Shown here: positions 47,448 through 56,735 of the stretch, one piece after another
Layout of the letters: every line of letters starts with the position of its first letter
Numbering within the stretch: position 1 is the first letter of the stretch
Translations under genes and position numbers: made by a program
Notes under the pieces: model-generated
Database searches by the model: none
What the model was told of the DNA's origin: nothing
The model's input: only the letters and a program-made list of their open reading frames with translations
NCBI RefSeq assembly: GCF_000739615.1
Contig: NZ_BATP01000030.1
Span: forward strand, 1 to 64,000
Length of the DNA stretch: 64,000 nucleotides
Origin: Haloferula sp. BvORR071
GTDB lineage: Bacteria; Verrucomicrobiota; Verrucomicrobiia; Verrucomicrobiales; Akkermansiaceae
Direction: 5' to 3'

Positions 47448-47729
47448 TCAGAGGGCTGCGATCATGGCCAGGGAAGCGCCGAAGGCGACGACGGCACCGA
47501 TCTTCACGCGCAGGTTCGAGTGATAGCGGAAGACCGCCATGGCCGCGAGGGCCACCGCCACGAGACCGATCTCCAGATAGCCGTGCAGGTGGAAGTAGTC
47601 GGAGCGCAGCTTGGCAAATTCATCATCCTCGTCCGGGTGATAGTGGCCGGGATGGGCGGCGGCAATCGAAGGAAGAAGCAGCAAGAGAAACAGCAGCAGA
47701 CGCTGGTGGGCTTGGCGGATCATGATCAA
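47448..47729 (-). CDS. Small His-rich membrane protein between urtE and ureA
   Basis: 93 residues. A signal-like hydrophobic stretch ends near [16 protein letters not shown], so cleavage would leave a mature N-terminus with four His and several acidic residues, a plausible Ni2+ or other metal site. Two more hydrophobic helices (about 50-66 and 74-92) follow. The HPGH motif recalls the start of HupE/UreJ nickel proteins, but the rest is too short. It is 3 bp after urtE and 10 bp before ureA, so it belongs to the operon. Its exact start (ATG 47729 or 47723) is open. Confidence 0.65.
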   Translation of the reverse strand: MIMIRQAHQRLLLFLLLLLPSIAAAHPGHYHPDEDDEFAKLRSDYFHLHGYLEIGLVAVALAAMAVFRYHSNLRVKIGAVVAFGASLAMIAAL

Positions 47730-47732
47730 AGG

Positions 47733-48458
47733 TCAGACAGTGAGAAACTCCTTGATGAGTTCGTCGGAGAGGCCGCTCATCGGCCCGTCGGCGGCCACGC
47801 GGCCACGTTCAAGGATGGCAAAGTCATCGCCCAGCTCCTTGCAGAAATCCAAGTACTGCTCGACCAGTAGAATCGCCATCGCGCCCTCGTCGCGCAGCAT
47901 CTTGATGGCATCCCCGATCTGATCGATGATGTTCGGTTGGATACCCTCGGTGGGCTCGTCCAGAATGAGAAGCTTCGGCCGGGTGAGCAGCGCGCGGCCG
48001 ATCGCAAGCTGCTGCTGCTGGCCGCCCGAGAGCATGCCGCCCTTGCGCGGCAGGAATTCCTTGATGATGGGGAAAAGCGTGAAGACTCGGTCGAGCTCTT
48101 CCTTCTTCGGCTTGCGGCCGCGCGCAATGGTGCCGACATGGAGATTCTCCTCCACCGTGAGCTGAGGGAAGATCTCGCGGCCTTGCGGGACGAAGCCGAT
48201 CCCCTTGAGTGCCCGCTTCTCCGGGCTGAAGCGGGAGATCTCTTCACCAAGGAGCTTCACATGACCGGCATTGGTATCCATCAGGCCGGTGATCGCCTTG
48301 AGCGTGGTCGTCTTGCCGACGCCGTTGCGGCCCATCAGGCAAAAGACGGTCTTCGGGCGGATATCGAGATCCACTCCCCGCAGGATTTGGCTGCCTCCGA
48401 TCGCGACTTTGATCCCGCGGACTTCGAGCGTGGTGGCTTCAATGGCGACGGCACTCAT
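47733..48458 (-). CDS. urtE: Urea ABC transporter ATP-binding subunit UrtE
   Basis: 241 residues, LivF-type ATPase. Walker A is GRNGVGKTT, the signature LSGGQQQQLAIGRAL, and Walker B LLILDEPTEG. GIQPNIIDQIGDAI after Walker B matches UrtE. Its start overlaps the urtD stop by 4 bp. It powers urea import together with UrtD, the permeases UrtB/UrtC and a binding protein UrtA not encoded here. Confidence 0.9.
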   Translation of the reverse strand: MSAVAIEATTLEVRGIKVAIGGSQILRGVDLDIRPKTVFCLMGRNGVGKTTTLKAITGLMDTNAGHVKLLGEEISRFSPEKRALKGIGFVPQGREIFPQLTVEENLHVGTIARGRKPKKEELDRVFTLFPIIKEFLPRKGGMLSGGQQQQLAIGRALLTRPKLLILDEPTEGIQPNIIDQIGDAIKMLRDEGAMAILLVEQYLDFCKELGDDFAILERGRVAADGPMSGLSDELIKEFLTV

Positions 48459-49222
48459 GCAGCTTTCTTCTTGCGACCCAGATAGACTTCGATCACGCGC
48501 TCATCGTTCTGCACCTTGTCCACCGCGCCCTCGCAGAGGACTTTGCCCTGGTGGAGCACGGTGACGATGCGACCTTGGGAAATCTGGCGCACGAAAGTCA
48601 TGTCGTGCTCAATCACCACGATCGTATGCTTGCCAGCCAATGACAGCAGCAGCTCGCCGGTGCGGTGCGTTTCCTCATCCGTCATCCCTGCCGCGGGCTC
48701 ATCGACCAAAAGCAGCTTCGCATCCTGCGCGAGTAGCATGCCGATCTCCAGCCACTGCTTCTGGCCGTGCGCCAGGGAGCCGGCCTTCGAATAAGCGCGC
48801 TCGGTGAGCTTGATGGTATGCAGGATCTCCTCCATGCGATCCTCTTGCTCCTTGGTAACCTTGCCGAAGAGCGAGTGCCAGATCCCGCGTGAGCCCGCCA
48901 GGGAGAGCAGGAGATTCTCCTTCACCGAGTGGTCGGTGTAGACCGTAGGCGTCTGGAACTTTCGGCCGATGCCGAGACGGTAGATCTGATACTCGTTCAT
49001 CTTGAGCAGATCGTGGGTCTGCTCGAAATGGAGTGTGCCGCTGTCCGGCTTAGTGCGGCCCGTGATCAGATCGAGGAAGGTGGTCTTGCCCGCGCCATTC
49101 GGCCCGATGACCGTGCGCAGCTCGCCCTTCTGCAGGGCGAAGTTGAGGTCGCGGATGGCCTGGAATCCCGAGAAGGACTTGTTCAGTCCCTCCGCGGCCA
49201 GGAGATAGGGCTGCATGCTCAT
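48455..49222 (-). CDS. urtD: Urea ABC transporter ATP-binding subunit UrtD
   Basis: 255 residues, LivG-type ATPase. GPNGAGKTT is the Walker [16 protein letters not shown] the signature (the Trp version is typical of UrtD), and [16 protein letters not shown] the Walker B. It overlaps urtC and urtE by 4 bp each. Confidence 0.9.
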   Translation of the reverse strand: MSMQPYLLAAEGLNKSFSGFQAIRDLNFALQKGELRTVIGPNGAGKTTFLDLITGRTKPDSGTLHFEQTHDLLKMNEYQIYRLGIGRKFQTPTVYTDHSVKENLLLSLAGSRGIWHSLFGKVTKEQEDRMEEILHTIKLTERAYSKAGSLAHGQKQWLEIGMLLAQDAKLLLVDEPAAGMTDEETHRTGELLLSLAGKHTIVVIEHDMTFVRQISQGRIVTVLHQGKVLCEGAVDKVQNDERVIEVYLGRKKKAA

Positions 49223-50349
49223 TTGGTCTTCGCGGCGGAGGTGAGAAGTTCGTCTTCAGCAGCGGCGATGCGGCGGCGCTGACGGCCCGCCATGAGCTCA
49301 CGGATCTGTCCCGGCAAACCCACCAGCCCCTTGGGCATGAAGAGCACCACCACCACGAAGCTGGCACCCATGATGATCAGCCAATAGTCCGGGAATTCCG
49401 TGGTCGCCCAGCTCTTGAGATAGTTCACCACGATCGCGCCGAGGATCGGACCATAGAGTGTGCCGCGGCCACCCACTGCCACCCACACCACCGCTTCGAG
49501 CGACTTGTCCATCCACATCTCGCTCGGATTGATGATGCCAACCTGCGGCACGTAGAGGGCCCCGCCGATCGCGGCGATCACCCCGGAGATCACAAAGATG
49601 AAGAGCTTGAAGTTCGCGGCCGAGTAGCCCGAGAAGAGCACGCGGTTCTCGCTATCGCGGATCGCGCGCTGGATCAGGCCGAAGCGGCTCTTGGTCAGCC
49701 AACGGCAGCCCATGAAGATCAGCACCAGAGCCACCGCGGAAGCGATGTAGAGCATGCGCTTGGTGTCCTCCGCCCGGATGTCTGCGCCCAGGATGAAACG
49801 GAAATCCGTGAAGCCGTTGTTCCCGCCCATCTTGAACTCATTGCGGAAGAACATCAGCGCCGCGCCGTAGGTCAGCGCCTGGGTGAGGATCGAGAAGTAG
49901 ACGCCCTTGATCCGCGAACGGAAGGCGAGGTAGCCGAAGATTCCCGCCAGCAAGCCCGGCACCAGCAGCACCATCGCACTGGCGAAGGGGAAGGAGTAAA
50001 AGGGCTTCCAAAAGCCCGGCAGATCCTTGTAGCCGAGAAAGACCATGAAGTCCGGCAGATCGCTCTTGTACTGGCCGAGCTTGCCGATCATCAGCATCAG
50101 GTGCATGCCCAGCATGTAGCCGCCCAAGCTGAAGAACAGCGCCTGGCCGAGGCAGAGCAGTCCGGTGTAGCCCCACAGGAAGTCCACCGCGATGGCGAGG
50201 ATGGCGTAACACAGGTACTTGCCCCAAGTGTTCAGAGTGAAGTCCGAGATGGCACCGGAGGCGTTGAGCGCTGGCATCACCACCACTAGGAACAGGGCGA
50301 GGGCGGCGAGCAGGATGGTGGGGGTCTTCCCGGCGAGCGGAGTATTCAT
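49219..50349 (-). CDS. urtC: Urea ABC transporter permease UrtC
   Basis: 376 residues from ATG 50349 with 8-10 hydrophobic segments. [20 protein letters not shown] and [20 protein letters not shown] are LivM/UrtC motifs. A longer frame to 50427 overlaps urtB and is rejected. It lies 7 bp after urtB and overlaps urtD by 4 bp. Confidence 0.9.
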   Translation of the reverse strand: MNTPLAGKTPTILLAALALFLVVVMPALNASGAISDFTLNTWGKYLCYAILAIAVDFLWGYTGLLCLGQALFFSLGGYMLGMHLMLMIGKLGQYKSDLPDFMVFLGYKDLPGFWKPFYSFPFASAMVLLVPGLLAGIFGYLAFRSRIKGVYFSILTQALTYGAALMFFRNEFKMGGNNGFTDFRFILGADIRAEDTKRMLYIASAVALVLIFMGCRWLTKSRFGLIQRAIRDSENRVLFSGYSAANFKLFIFVISGVIAAIGGALYVPQVGIINPSEMWMDKSLEAVVWVAVGGRGTLYGPILGAIVVNYLKSWATTEFPDYWLIIMGASFVVVVLFMPKGLVGLPGQIRELMAGRQRRRIAAAEDELLTSAAKTK

Positions 50350-50356
50350 CGGCGTC

Positions 50357-52108
50357 TCAATCGAGGCTTCGGGAACGGGTGGCAAAGAGGCCGGAAGGCT
50401 TCCACTGCAAGAAGAGGATGATGGCACCGAGCACGAGGATCTTGCCGGTCACTGGATCGCCGAGGGTCTGTTGCAGCGATTGGTCCGACATACCGATGCC
50501 GATCGCGCTGATCACGGTGCCCATGATATTGCCCACGCCGCCGACCACGACGGTCATGAAGGAGTCCACGATGTAGTTCTGGCCCAGGTTCGGACCTACG
50601 TTGCCGAGCTGGGAGAGGAAGGCGCCGGCGAGGCCCGCGAGGCCGCTGCCAAAGGCGAAGGTCATCATGTTCACCCTTTGAGTGCGCACGCCCATGCAGG
50701 CGGCCATGCTGCGGTTCTGCATCACCGCGCGGATCAGCAGGCCCAGCGGTGTTTTGGTCAGCACCGCCCAAGTGAGGAAGATGATCAAGCCCGCGAAGGC
50801 GATGACGAAGACACGATTCCAGCCGAAGATCACGTCGTTGACCGTCCAGTTGCCGGAGAGGAAGGAGGGACTTCCGACTTGCACGTTGTTCGCGCCGAAG
50901 ATCATGCGGAACAACTGCTGCATCACCATCGAGACACCCCAGGTCGCCAGCAGCGACTCAAGCGGACGCTTGTAGAGGAAGCGGATGATCCCGCGCTCCA
51001 AGAGAAGTCCCACTCCCGCTGCAGCCAGGAAGCTCGCGGGAATCGCCACCAGGAAATAGCAATCCCACCCGGTGCCGGAGAGGTTCATACCGGGGATGTC
51101 GATCTTCAGACCGAAGGGCGACATGTGGATGCCGGTGCTGAAGAGATTCTGGACCAAGTAAGTGGTGTAGGCCCCCACCGCGATCAACTCGCCATGGGCC
51201 ATGTTGATCACGCCCATCAGGCCGAAGGTGATGGCCAGTCCCATGGCGACCACCAGTAGAATGCTGCCGAGCGAGATCCCGCGGAAGAGGGTGCCCGCCG
51301 TATTCACCCGCGAAATGTGCGCCGCGATCTCGCTCAGGGCCCGGTTGCAGGAGTCCGCAAGCTCCGTCTGTCCCGCTGCCTCCGCCTCAGACTTCACCGT
51401 CTTGATCGTGTCCTGCGAGGCGATCGAGCCCATCTTGCCGAGTTCCTCGACCGCCGCCTTGCGCACGGCGAGATCTTCAGAGCGCAGCTTGGTGATCGCG
51501 ATGGCTTGCGTGAGCGCCGCCTTCACCTTGCCGTTTTGCTCGGACTTCAGGAGATCTTCCAGCAGGGGGAGCTTCGCGGGATCTTGTTCGAAGCCGGTAT
51601 CCTCCACTGCCCGCAGGCGCTTCGCCACATCGGCTGATGAGAGCGCGAGACGGTCGGTCACGCCCTTCATCACCTTGCGTAGCCCGGAGTCCGTGTCCGC
51701 CAGATAGAGATCATCCTTGGTCGCGCGAATTGCAACGCCGTCTGCCGCGCTCAGCGGCTTGCCCGCGGCTACGGTGGCTAGCGCATACTTCTCCTCGGCA
51801 TCGGGCCCGCCCTCCAGGGTGACGGCGGTGCTTGTGCCCGCATCGTCCTGATGGGTGTAGATCTCGCCTTCCTTCCACTTCGCGAACCAGTACGTGACTT
51901 CGTCCGGATCCGCCCCGGCGAGACTGGCGACGAGCTCCTTCTGCTTGTCCGTATCCTCGGTGACAATTGCCTCCGCGATGATCTCCCGGGCCGGGCGCGC
52001 CGCACTCGTCTGGGCTCGCAAGACCGGCAGGAGAAGCGGCAGGACAGCCCATAGATAGAGGACCTTGCGGCTCCAACGAATCCACTTGTCTGGCGACGCG
52101 AGCCTCAT
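50357..52108 (-). CDS. urtB: Urea ABC transporter permease UrtB
   Basis: 583 residues. A signal-like N-terminal helix is followed by about 270 periplasmic residues with HEAT-like helices, as found in UrtB but not in LivH. The permease domain is at about 280-580 ([54 protein letters not shown]). First gene of the importer run; nothing upstream on this strand encodes the usual UrtA binding protein. Confidence 0.9.
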   Translation of the reverse strand: MRLASPDKWIRWSRKVLYLWAVLPLLLPVLRAQTSAARPAREIIAEAIVTEDTDKQKELVASLAGADPDEVTYWFAKWKEGEIYTHQDDAGTSTAVTLEGGPDAEEKYALATVAAGKPLSAADGVAIRATKDDLYLADTDSGLRKVMKGVTDRLALSSADVAKRLRAVEDTGFEQDPAKLPLLEDLLKSEQNGKVKAALTQAIAITKLRSEDLAVRKAAVEELGKMGSIASQDTIKTVKSEAEAAGQTELADSCNRALSEIAAHISRVNTAGTLFRGISLGSILLVVAMGLAITFGLMGVINMAHGELIAVGAYTTYLVQNLFSTGIHMSPFGLKIDIPGMNLSGTGWDCYFLVAIPASFLAAAGVGLLLERGIIRFLYKRPLESLLATWGVSMVMQQLFRMIFGANNVQVGSPSFLSGNWTVNDVIFGWNRVFVIAFAGLIIFLTWAVLTKTPLGLLIRAVMQNRSMAACMGVRTQRVNMMTFAFGSGLAGLAGAFLSQLGNVGPNLGQNYIVDSFMTVVVGGVGNIMGTVISAIGIGMSDQSLQQTLGDPVTGKILVLGAIILFLQWKPSGLFATRSRSLD

Positions 52109-52338
52109 GGTGAATTTACGCAGAGCACCCGGCGTGCCACGTGGATCCTTGGATTCGTCACCTTAGGCTGCATGACGGATTCCGGATTATGGGTAAGCTG
52201 GTACGGAACTAGCATCTGCGGCGGGAAGCTCGACAAAGGGTGAAAATTGATGCACCCCTTCCGGGCTTTTGCGCTCCCTGAAGCGCCCCGCAGTCAAAGA
52301 CATCCACCCCTTCATCCGCCGAACCCGCGACCTCTGCC

Positions 52339-53997
52339 ATGCCCGGATCTTTCCTGCCGAAACCCTTCGCCCATTCCTACGAGATCGACCCCAGGTTCTC
52401 GAAAAGCGCGGTTTATTTTTCCTGCGAGTTCGCGATCGACCAGATCTTCAAGATCTACTCCGGCGGCCTCGGCTTCCTCGCCGGCTCGCACATGCGCTCG
52501 GCCGCGGCAATGAAGCAGAACCTCTGCGGGATCGGGATGCTCTGGACCTACGGCTATTATGACCAGGCCCGTGGCGAGGAACGCGAGATGGCGGTGCAGT
52601 TCCGCAAGAAGCAGTACGCCTTCCTGCAGGACACCGGCATCAAGTTCCAAGTCCCCGTCCATGGTCACCCGGTGTGGGTGAAGGCGATGTTCCTGCCGGG
52701 CGACGTCTTCGGCACGGTGCCGATGTTCTTCCTGTCCACCGACATCGACGAAAATGACGGCCTGTCGCGTGCGATCACCCATCGTCTCTACGACAACGAC
52801 CCGCTGCGCCGCATTGCGCAATACATCGTGCTGGGTGCCGGCGGCGCCCGCCTGCTGGAAGAGCTGGGAGTGGACCCGGAAGTCTGGCACCTGAACGAGG
52901 CCCATGGCCTCTCTGCCGCCTTCCGCGTCTACGAGAAGCATCGTAGCCTTGAGGAGGTGAAGAAGCGCTTCGTCTTCACCACCCACACACCGGAAGAAGC
53001 CGGCAACGAAAAGCATGATTTCAAGCTGTTGCATGACTTCTCCTTCTTCGGCTCGGTGCCGATGGCCGAGGTGCGGCAGGTGACCGGCATTGCCGACGAC
53101 GTCTTCAATCACTCGCTGGCGGCACTGCGACTCAGCCACCTGTCCAACGCGGTCTCAAAGCTCCACGGCGATGTCTCGCGCAAGATGTGGGAGACCTATC
53201 CCGGCATCTGCCCGATCACCCATGTGACGAACGCGCAGAACGCCAAGTTCTGGAAGGACCGCGGCCTCGAACACGCCCGGATCGACGGCGACACCGCCTC
53301 ACTGGCCAGCCGCAAGCGCGAGCTGAAGTCCCGCCTCTTCCAGACCGTGGCGAACCAGACCGGCAAGCTCTTCAACCCCGACGCGCTGACCATCGTCTGG
53401 GCCCGCCGCTTCGCCGGCTACAAGCGCCCGGACCTGATCACCCGCGACATCCGGATGTTCCGCGCGCTGGTGAACAACAACGAGCGCCCGGTACAGATCA
53501 TCTGGGCAGGCAAGCCCTTCCCCTTCGACTTCGGCGCGATCGAAACCTTCAACCACCTGGTCCAGACCACCAAGGACTTCCCGAATGTGGCGGTGCTGGT
53601 GGGCTACGAACTGGAGCTCTCGCGCCAGCTGAAATACGGCGCGGACATCTGGCTCAACAACCCGATCGTCACCCGCGAGGCTTCCGGCACATCCGGCATG
53701 ACTGCCGCGATGAACGCTGCGGTGAATCTCTCCACCTATGACGGCTGGGTCTGCGAATTCTCGAAGGACGAGCACAACAGCTACATCATCCCGCCAGCCG
53801 ACCTCAGCCTGCCGTCCGATGCCCGCGACCGCCACGACCTGCTCGGCTTCTACGAGGCCATGGAGAAGGCCCTGACGCTCTACTACGATGAGCCGGAAGC
53901 CTGGTGGAAACTGGTGCTGAACTCGATGAACGAGGTGGTGCCCTTCTTCGACTCCGACCGGATGGTCACGGAGTACTACGAGAAGATTTACGCATGA
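52339..53997 (+). CDS. Short alpha-glucan phosphorylase-like protein (GT35), PLP lysine replaced
   Basis: 552 residues, similar to the catalytic core of alpha-glucan phosphorylases. It starts at SAVYFSCEFAIDQIFKIYSGGLGFLAGSH-type sequence and includes HLNEAHGLSAAF, FTTHTPEEAGNEKHD, ARRFAGYKRP (phosphate-side Arg/Lys) and EASGTSGMTAAMN. The last motif normally has Lys in place of Thr455, the residue that binds pyridoxal phosphate. Without it normal phosphorolysis is doubtful. I recall the same substitution in a short bacterial subfamily, so it may be a divergent glucan-handling enzyme. Divergent from urtB across about 230 bp. Confidence 0.8.
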   Translation: MPGSFLPKPFAHSYEIDPRFSKSAVYFSCEFAIDQIFKIYSGGLGFLAGSHMRSAAAMKQNLCGIGMLWTYGYYDQARGEEREMAVQFRKKQYAFLQDTGIKFQVPVHGHPVWVKAMFLPGDVFGTVPMFFLSTDIDENDGLSRAITHRLYDNDPLRRIAQYIVLGAGGARLLEELGVDPEVWHLNEAHGLSAAFRVYEKHRSLEEVKKRFVFTTHTPEEAGNEKHDFKLLHDFSFFGSVPMAEVRQVTGIADDVFNHSLAALRLSHLSNAVSKLHGDVSRKMWETYPGICPITHVTNAQNAKFWKDRGLEHARIDGDTASLASRKRELKSRLFQTVANQTGKLFNPDALTIVWARRFAGYKRPDLITRDIRMFRALVNNNERPVQIIWAGKPFPFDFGAIETFNHLVQTTKDFPNVAVLVGYELELSRQLKYGADIWLNNPIVTREASGTSGMTAAMNAAVNLSTYDGWVCEFSKDEHNSYIIPPADLSLPSDARDRHDLLGFYEAMEKALTLYYDEPEAWWKLVLNSMNEVVPFFDSDRMVTEYYEKIYA

Positions 53998-54357
53998 GGA
54001 AGGTAGTCCGCACACGCCGTGCGCGGACGAAGCAGTTCTGGCGTGCCGCATCCATGCACGGTGAAATGACGCTCTTCACAAGGCGTCATTTCTCGGACAA
54101 GTTTCTTTCAGAAGCTCGTCACGCCTTCAACCACAAGCACCCCGCCGTATCCGCGGCGGAGCACACCTTGGCGTGCCGTCGGCTCACCCGCCTCCACGCT
54201 CGCTTGATCTTCACATCTCCCCACATTCCTCTCTTCCGGCAGAGCACCGCGACCAGCCCGAAGAAGCGCCTCTCCAGCCGCTGCCTTGATCCATCAGCTC
54301 GCGAGCCGGCTTCCCTGCGGTAGTCGCTCTCCCCGCCCGCGTGGAAATTCCCTTTCG
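53998..54357. other. Intergenic stretch with two hairpins, no gene
   Basis: Two hairpins lie at the start. The first (54006-54028) is a GTCCGC...GCGGAC near-palindrome of the same type as 37675-37704. The second has perfect 10-bp arms GAAATGACGC (54063-54072) and GCGTCATTTC (54083-54092) with a 10-base loop. They follow the phosphorylase stop and may end its transcript. The remaining 265 bp show no convincing gene; open frames there have no recognisable features. Confidence 0.5.
54006..54028 (+). repeat. GTAGTCCGC-type hairpin after the phosphorylase gene
   Basis: GTCCGC (54006-54011) pairs with GCGGAC (54023-54028) with a partly paired loop; the upstream sequence GTAGTCCGC is shared with the hairpin at 37675. 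It begins about 8 bp after the stop codon. Confidence 0.45.
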
Positions 54358-54594
54358 TCATGGGCCCTTCGTCTCCTCGCATACTGACGGCACTTCGCCG
54401 TGCTTGCAAGGACACCAAGCGACGGTCACCGGCACCGCGGTCACAAACCTCACCGGCTGGATCCCGGTCCCCTTGTGGCTGCCATCGCAGAAGGGCAGGT
54501 GGCCCGAATGCCCGCAGGCGCACCAGAAATGAACGCCCGCCTCGACCTCAAGCAGCTGCGGCTCGCTATCGCCAATGACGGGCTCCTCAGGCAT
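54358..54594 (-). CDS. CDGSH iron-sulfur domain protein with degenerate second motif
   Basis: 78 residues from ATG 54594. The first CDGSH motif is complete: Cys25, Cys27, Cys36 and His40 in CAC...PFCDGSHKG, the 3Cys-1His ligand set of a [2Fe-2S] cluster. A second copy has Cys61, Cys63 and Cys72 but Lys76 in the His position (CEETKG), so it probably cannot bind the same cluster. Tandem CDGSH proteins of MitoNEET type are redox or Fe-S transfer proteins. The longer frame to 54660 is less likely. Confidence 0.8.
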   Translation of the reverse strand: MPEEPVIGDSEPQLLEVEAGVHFWCACGHSGHLPFCDGSHKGTGIQPVRFVTAVPVTVAWCPCKHGEVPSVCEETKGP

Positions 54595-54681
54595 GGCTAA
54601 GCAAGAACATGCCCGCTCCGCGCCAATCCGCGAGAGCCAAAGACGAAAGAAGCGGCCCACGCCGCTCCTCCATCAAATCAA

Positions 54682-54894
54682 TCACTCCAAGTTCGCCACC
54701 GGAGCTTTCTCTTCCAAGCCCACTGACGCCATCGGCTTCTCTTGGGCGGCAGGCTTCGCGGCCTTCGCTGAAACTGGCACCGATCCGGGACCCGACTGGA
54801 TGTAGGTATCGACCGGAACTTCGCTCAGGAATGTGGCAACCAACCAGACTGCCAGCAGGCTGGCGGAACCGGTGACAAAAAATCGGACTTTCAT
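54682..54894 (-). CDS. Small single-pass membrane protein
   Basis: 70 residues. One N-terminal hydrophobic helix (about 6-26) is followed by a Pro/Ala/Lys-rich tail. No family is recognised and no ribosome site is evident. Its reality rests on a clean frame with membrane-anchor composition. Confidence 0.4.
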   Translation of the reverse strand: MKVRFFVTGSASLLAVWLVATFLSEVPVDTYIQSGPGSVPVSAKAAKPAAQEKPMASVGLEEKAPVANLE

Positions 54895-55083
54895 CAGAGA
54901 GCAAGGGTGCGGCTCATGGCCGGCGGAAGTTGCGGGACGGGCGCTATATGCCCGAGATACCTAGCAAAAGTAAAGTATATTCAACGTCTTGCCTGCGTTG
55001 GGGAGTGCCGCTTGCGGGGCGCGTTCCACCAGTTCCGCCGCCGGGAAACAAGGGCGAATTTCGGGACTCCGACGAAAGTCCTA

Positions 55084-56514
55084 TCAGCGCGTCAAAACCA
55101 CCGGCGCGCTGATGTTGCCGAAGCGGTCGACCGCGCTCACCGCCACCGCATCCGGAGCCGAGCTGAGGTCCACGCTCTTCGTTCCGGCGGAGACGACCTT
55201 GGCCATCTTCCACTGGCTGCCGTAGCGGGCTTGGATCGCATAGCGGGAGGTCGAGCGGTCACCACTCTGGATGTCCACCTTCACCGAGCTGCCATTGCCG
55301 GCCGCACTGGCGCTCGGCCGGCCCGGTGCCTGCTGGCTCATCCACGGCATTGGCGGCACCAGCGCCGCTTGTGAATAAGCTCCCTTGGCCAGCATCGTGG
55401 AGATGCCGCCGCGGTTCTGGGTCAGGCCCTTCACGCTCCAGTGGATGTGCCCGGCCCAGTTCTTGCCGATGCTCCGGGACAGGTCGACCTGCTTGGTAAT
55501 CTCGCTGGCCGGGCGGCCGGGGTCTTCCGAGCTGTTGATCCGGGTGGTCGCGATCCCCGGCCAGACCGGGCGACTGCCCTGCTGGCGCCACCAGCCGAGC
55601 AGCGCGGAGAAGCTCTGCTTCCGCGGCTGGTCGCGCCAATAGAGCTGCGGCGCGAGGTAGTCCACCCAGCCGTTCGCCAGCCACTTGCGGGCGTCGCAGC
55701 CAATCTGCTCGTAGGCGTCGATCCCCGCCTCGATGCCTTCCGGCACGCCGGGCCGCCAGATGCCGAAGGGCGAGATGCCGACCCGCACCCAAGGCTTCCG
55801 CGCCTTCACGTCCGAATAGAGCTTCTGCACGAAGTCATCCACGATCTTGCGCCGGATCGCCGGGCTGCGGCCGTCCGGGAAGACCCGCCCGCCTTCCGGG
55901 TAGGGGTAAAAGTAGTCGTCGAGGTGCACGCCATCGATGTCGTAGCGCTGGACTACATCCAGGATCGCGCCGAAGGCCCGGGCGCGGGTCTCGGTCTCCG
56001 CCGGGTCGCACCAGACCAGATTGCCGTAGCGCTTCGTGATGTTCGGCGAGGCTTGGCAGACGTGGTTGGAGCAAGTGCCTTGGCTGGCATTCGAAAGCGC
56101 TCGGAAGGGATTGAACCACGCGTGGACCTCGATCCCGCGGGCATGGGCCTGGCGGACGCAGTATTCCAGCGGGTCATAGCCCGGCGACTTGCCCATGGTC
56201 CCGGTCAGCCACGGGCTCCAAGGCTCGCGGGAAGACTGGTAGACAGCATCGCAATGCGGACGCACCTGCAGGAGCAGCGCATTCATGTTCAGCGAGGCCA
56301 TCCGGTCTAGGATCGCATCCATCTCCGCCTGCTGGGATCCCGCCGACATGCCACTTTTACTCGGCCAATCGATATTGTGCACCACCGCCGCCCAAGCCGC
56401 GCGGAACTCCCGCGCCGGCATCGGCGGCTTCTCCCCGGAGGGGCGGTAGGATTGGGCGTCAGCAACGCAGAGCGAGGATAGCAGACAGGCGAGGGCGGCG
56501 ATCCGGGCAAGCAT
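55084..56514 (-). CDS. Secreted GHL10-type glycoside hydrolase-like protein
   Basis: 476 residues. A signal peptide (1-20) is followed by a (beta/alpha)8-type domain of the GHL10/DUF187 family (about 35-370): EFRAAWAAVVHNIDWPSK, LLLQVRPHCDAVYQSS, GIEVHAWFNPFRA, YDIDGVHLDDYFYPYP and VRVGISPFGIWRPG. Asp and Glu-like residues in VHLDDYF are the likely catalytic region. The C-terminal 100 residues form a Fn3-like domain. The family includes YngK of Bacillus and acts on cell-wall glycans or exopolysaccharides. Confidence 0.85.
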   Translation of the reverse strand: MLARIAALACLLSSLCVADAQSYRPSGEKPPMPAREFRAAWAAVVHNIDWPSKSGMSAGSQQAEMDAILDRMASLNMNALLLQVRPHCDAVYQSSREPWSPWLTGTMGKSPGYDPLEYCVRQAHARGIEVHAWFNPFRALSNASQGTCSNHVCQASPNITKRYGNLVWCDPAETETRARAFGAILDVVQRYDIDGVHLDDYFYPYPEGGRVFPDGRSPAIRRKIVDDFVQKLYSDVKARKPWVRVGISPFGIWRPGVPEGIEAGIDAYEQIGCDARKWLANGWVDYLAPQLYWRDQPRKQSFSALLGWWRQQGSRPVWPGIATTRINSSEDPGRPASEITKQVDLSRSIGKNWAGHIHWSVKGLTQNRGGISTMLAKGAYSQAALVPPMPWMSQQAPGRPSASAAGNGSSVKVDIQSGDRSTSRYAIQARYGSQWKMAKVVSAGTKSVDLSSAPDAVAVSAVDRFGNISAPVVLTR

Positions 56515-56599
56515 GGCGCTTTAGATGCCTTGATTGTCCGGGCCTTGCAAGCCGCTATGGCCCGCCGACCACTAACAACCCGACCCGGTGGTAAAAGAC

Positions 56600-56704
56600 G
56601 GGAGGCACCACGAATCAAAACCCAATCGACACGAATGAAGATTCAGTTCCGGGGCTCTCTTGCCCGGATTCGTGTGGATTGGGTTCTCATTCGTGGTGCC
56701 TTCC
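56600..56704. repeat. Inverted repeat element between two minus-strand genes
   Basis: 37-bp arms at 56600-56636 and 56668-56704 are inverted copies matching at about 33 of 37 positions, around a 31-bp centre. The arms are AT-richer than neighbouring DNA and contain CACGAAT and CCCAATC motifs. The element lies between the GHL10 gene start and the end of the next gene and encodes nothing. It looks like a dispersed palindromic element. Confidence 0.75.
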
Positions 56705-56735
56705 ACTCCTTGATTCTTGGATTTCTTATGAGGCG

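Noticed and set aside
52109..52338. Looked for urtA or a riboswitch upstream of urtB
   Set aside because: The 230-bp gap is too short for urtA and I see no convincing conserved RNA fold by eye.
52247..52562. Short frames overlapping the phosphorylase start, considered as an N-terminal extension by frameshift
   Set aside because: The phosphorylase frame begins with family-like sequence close to ATG 52339 and no homology was recognised in the alternative frames.
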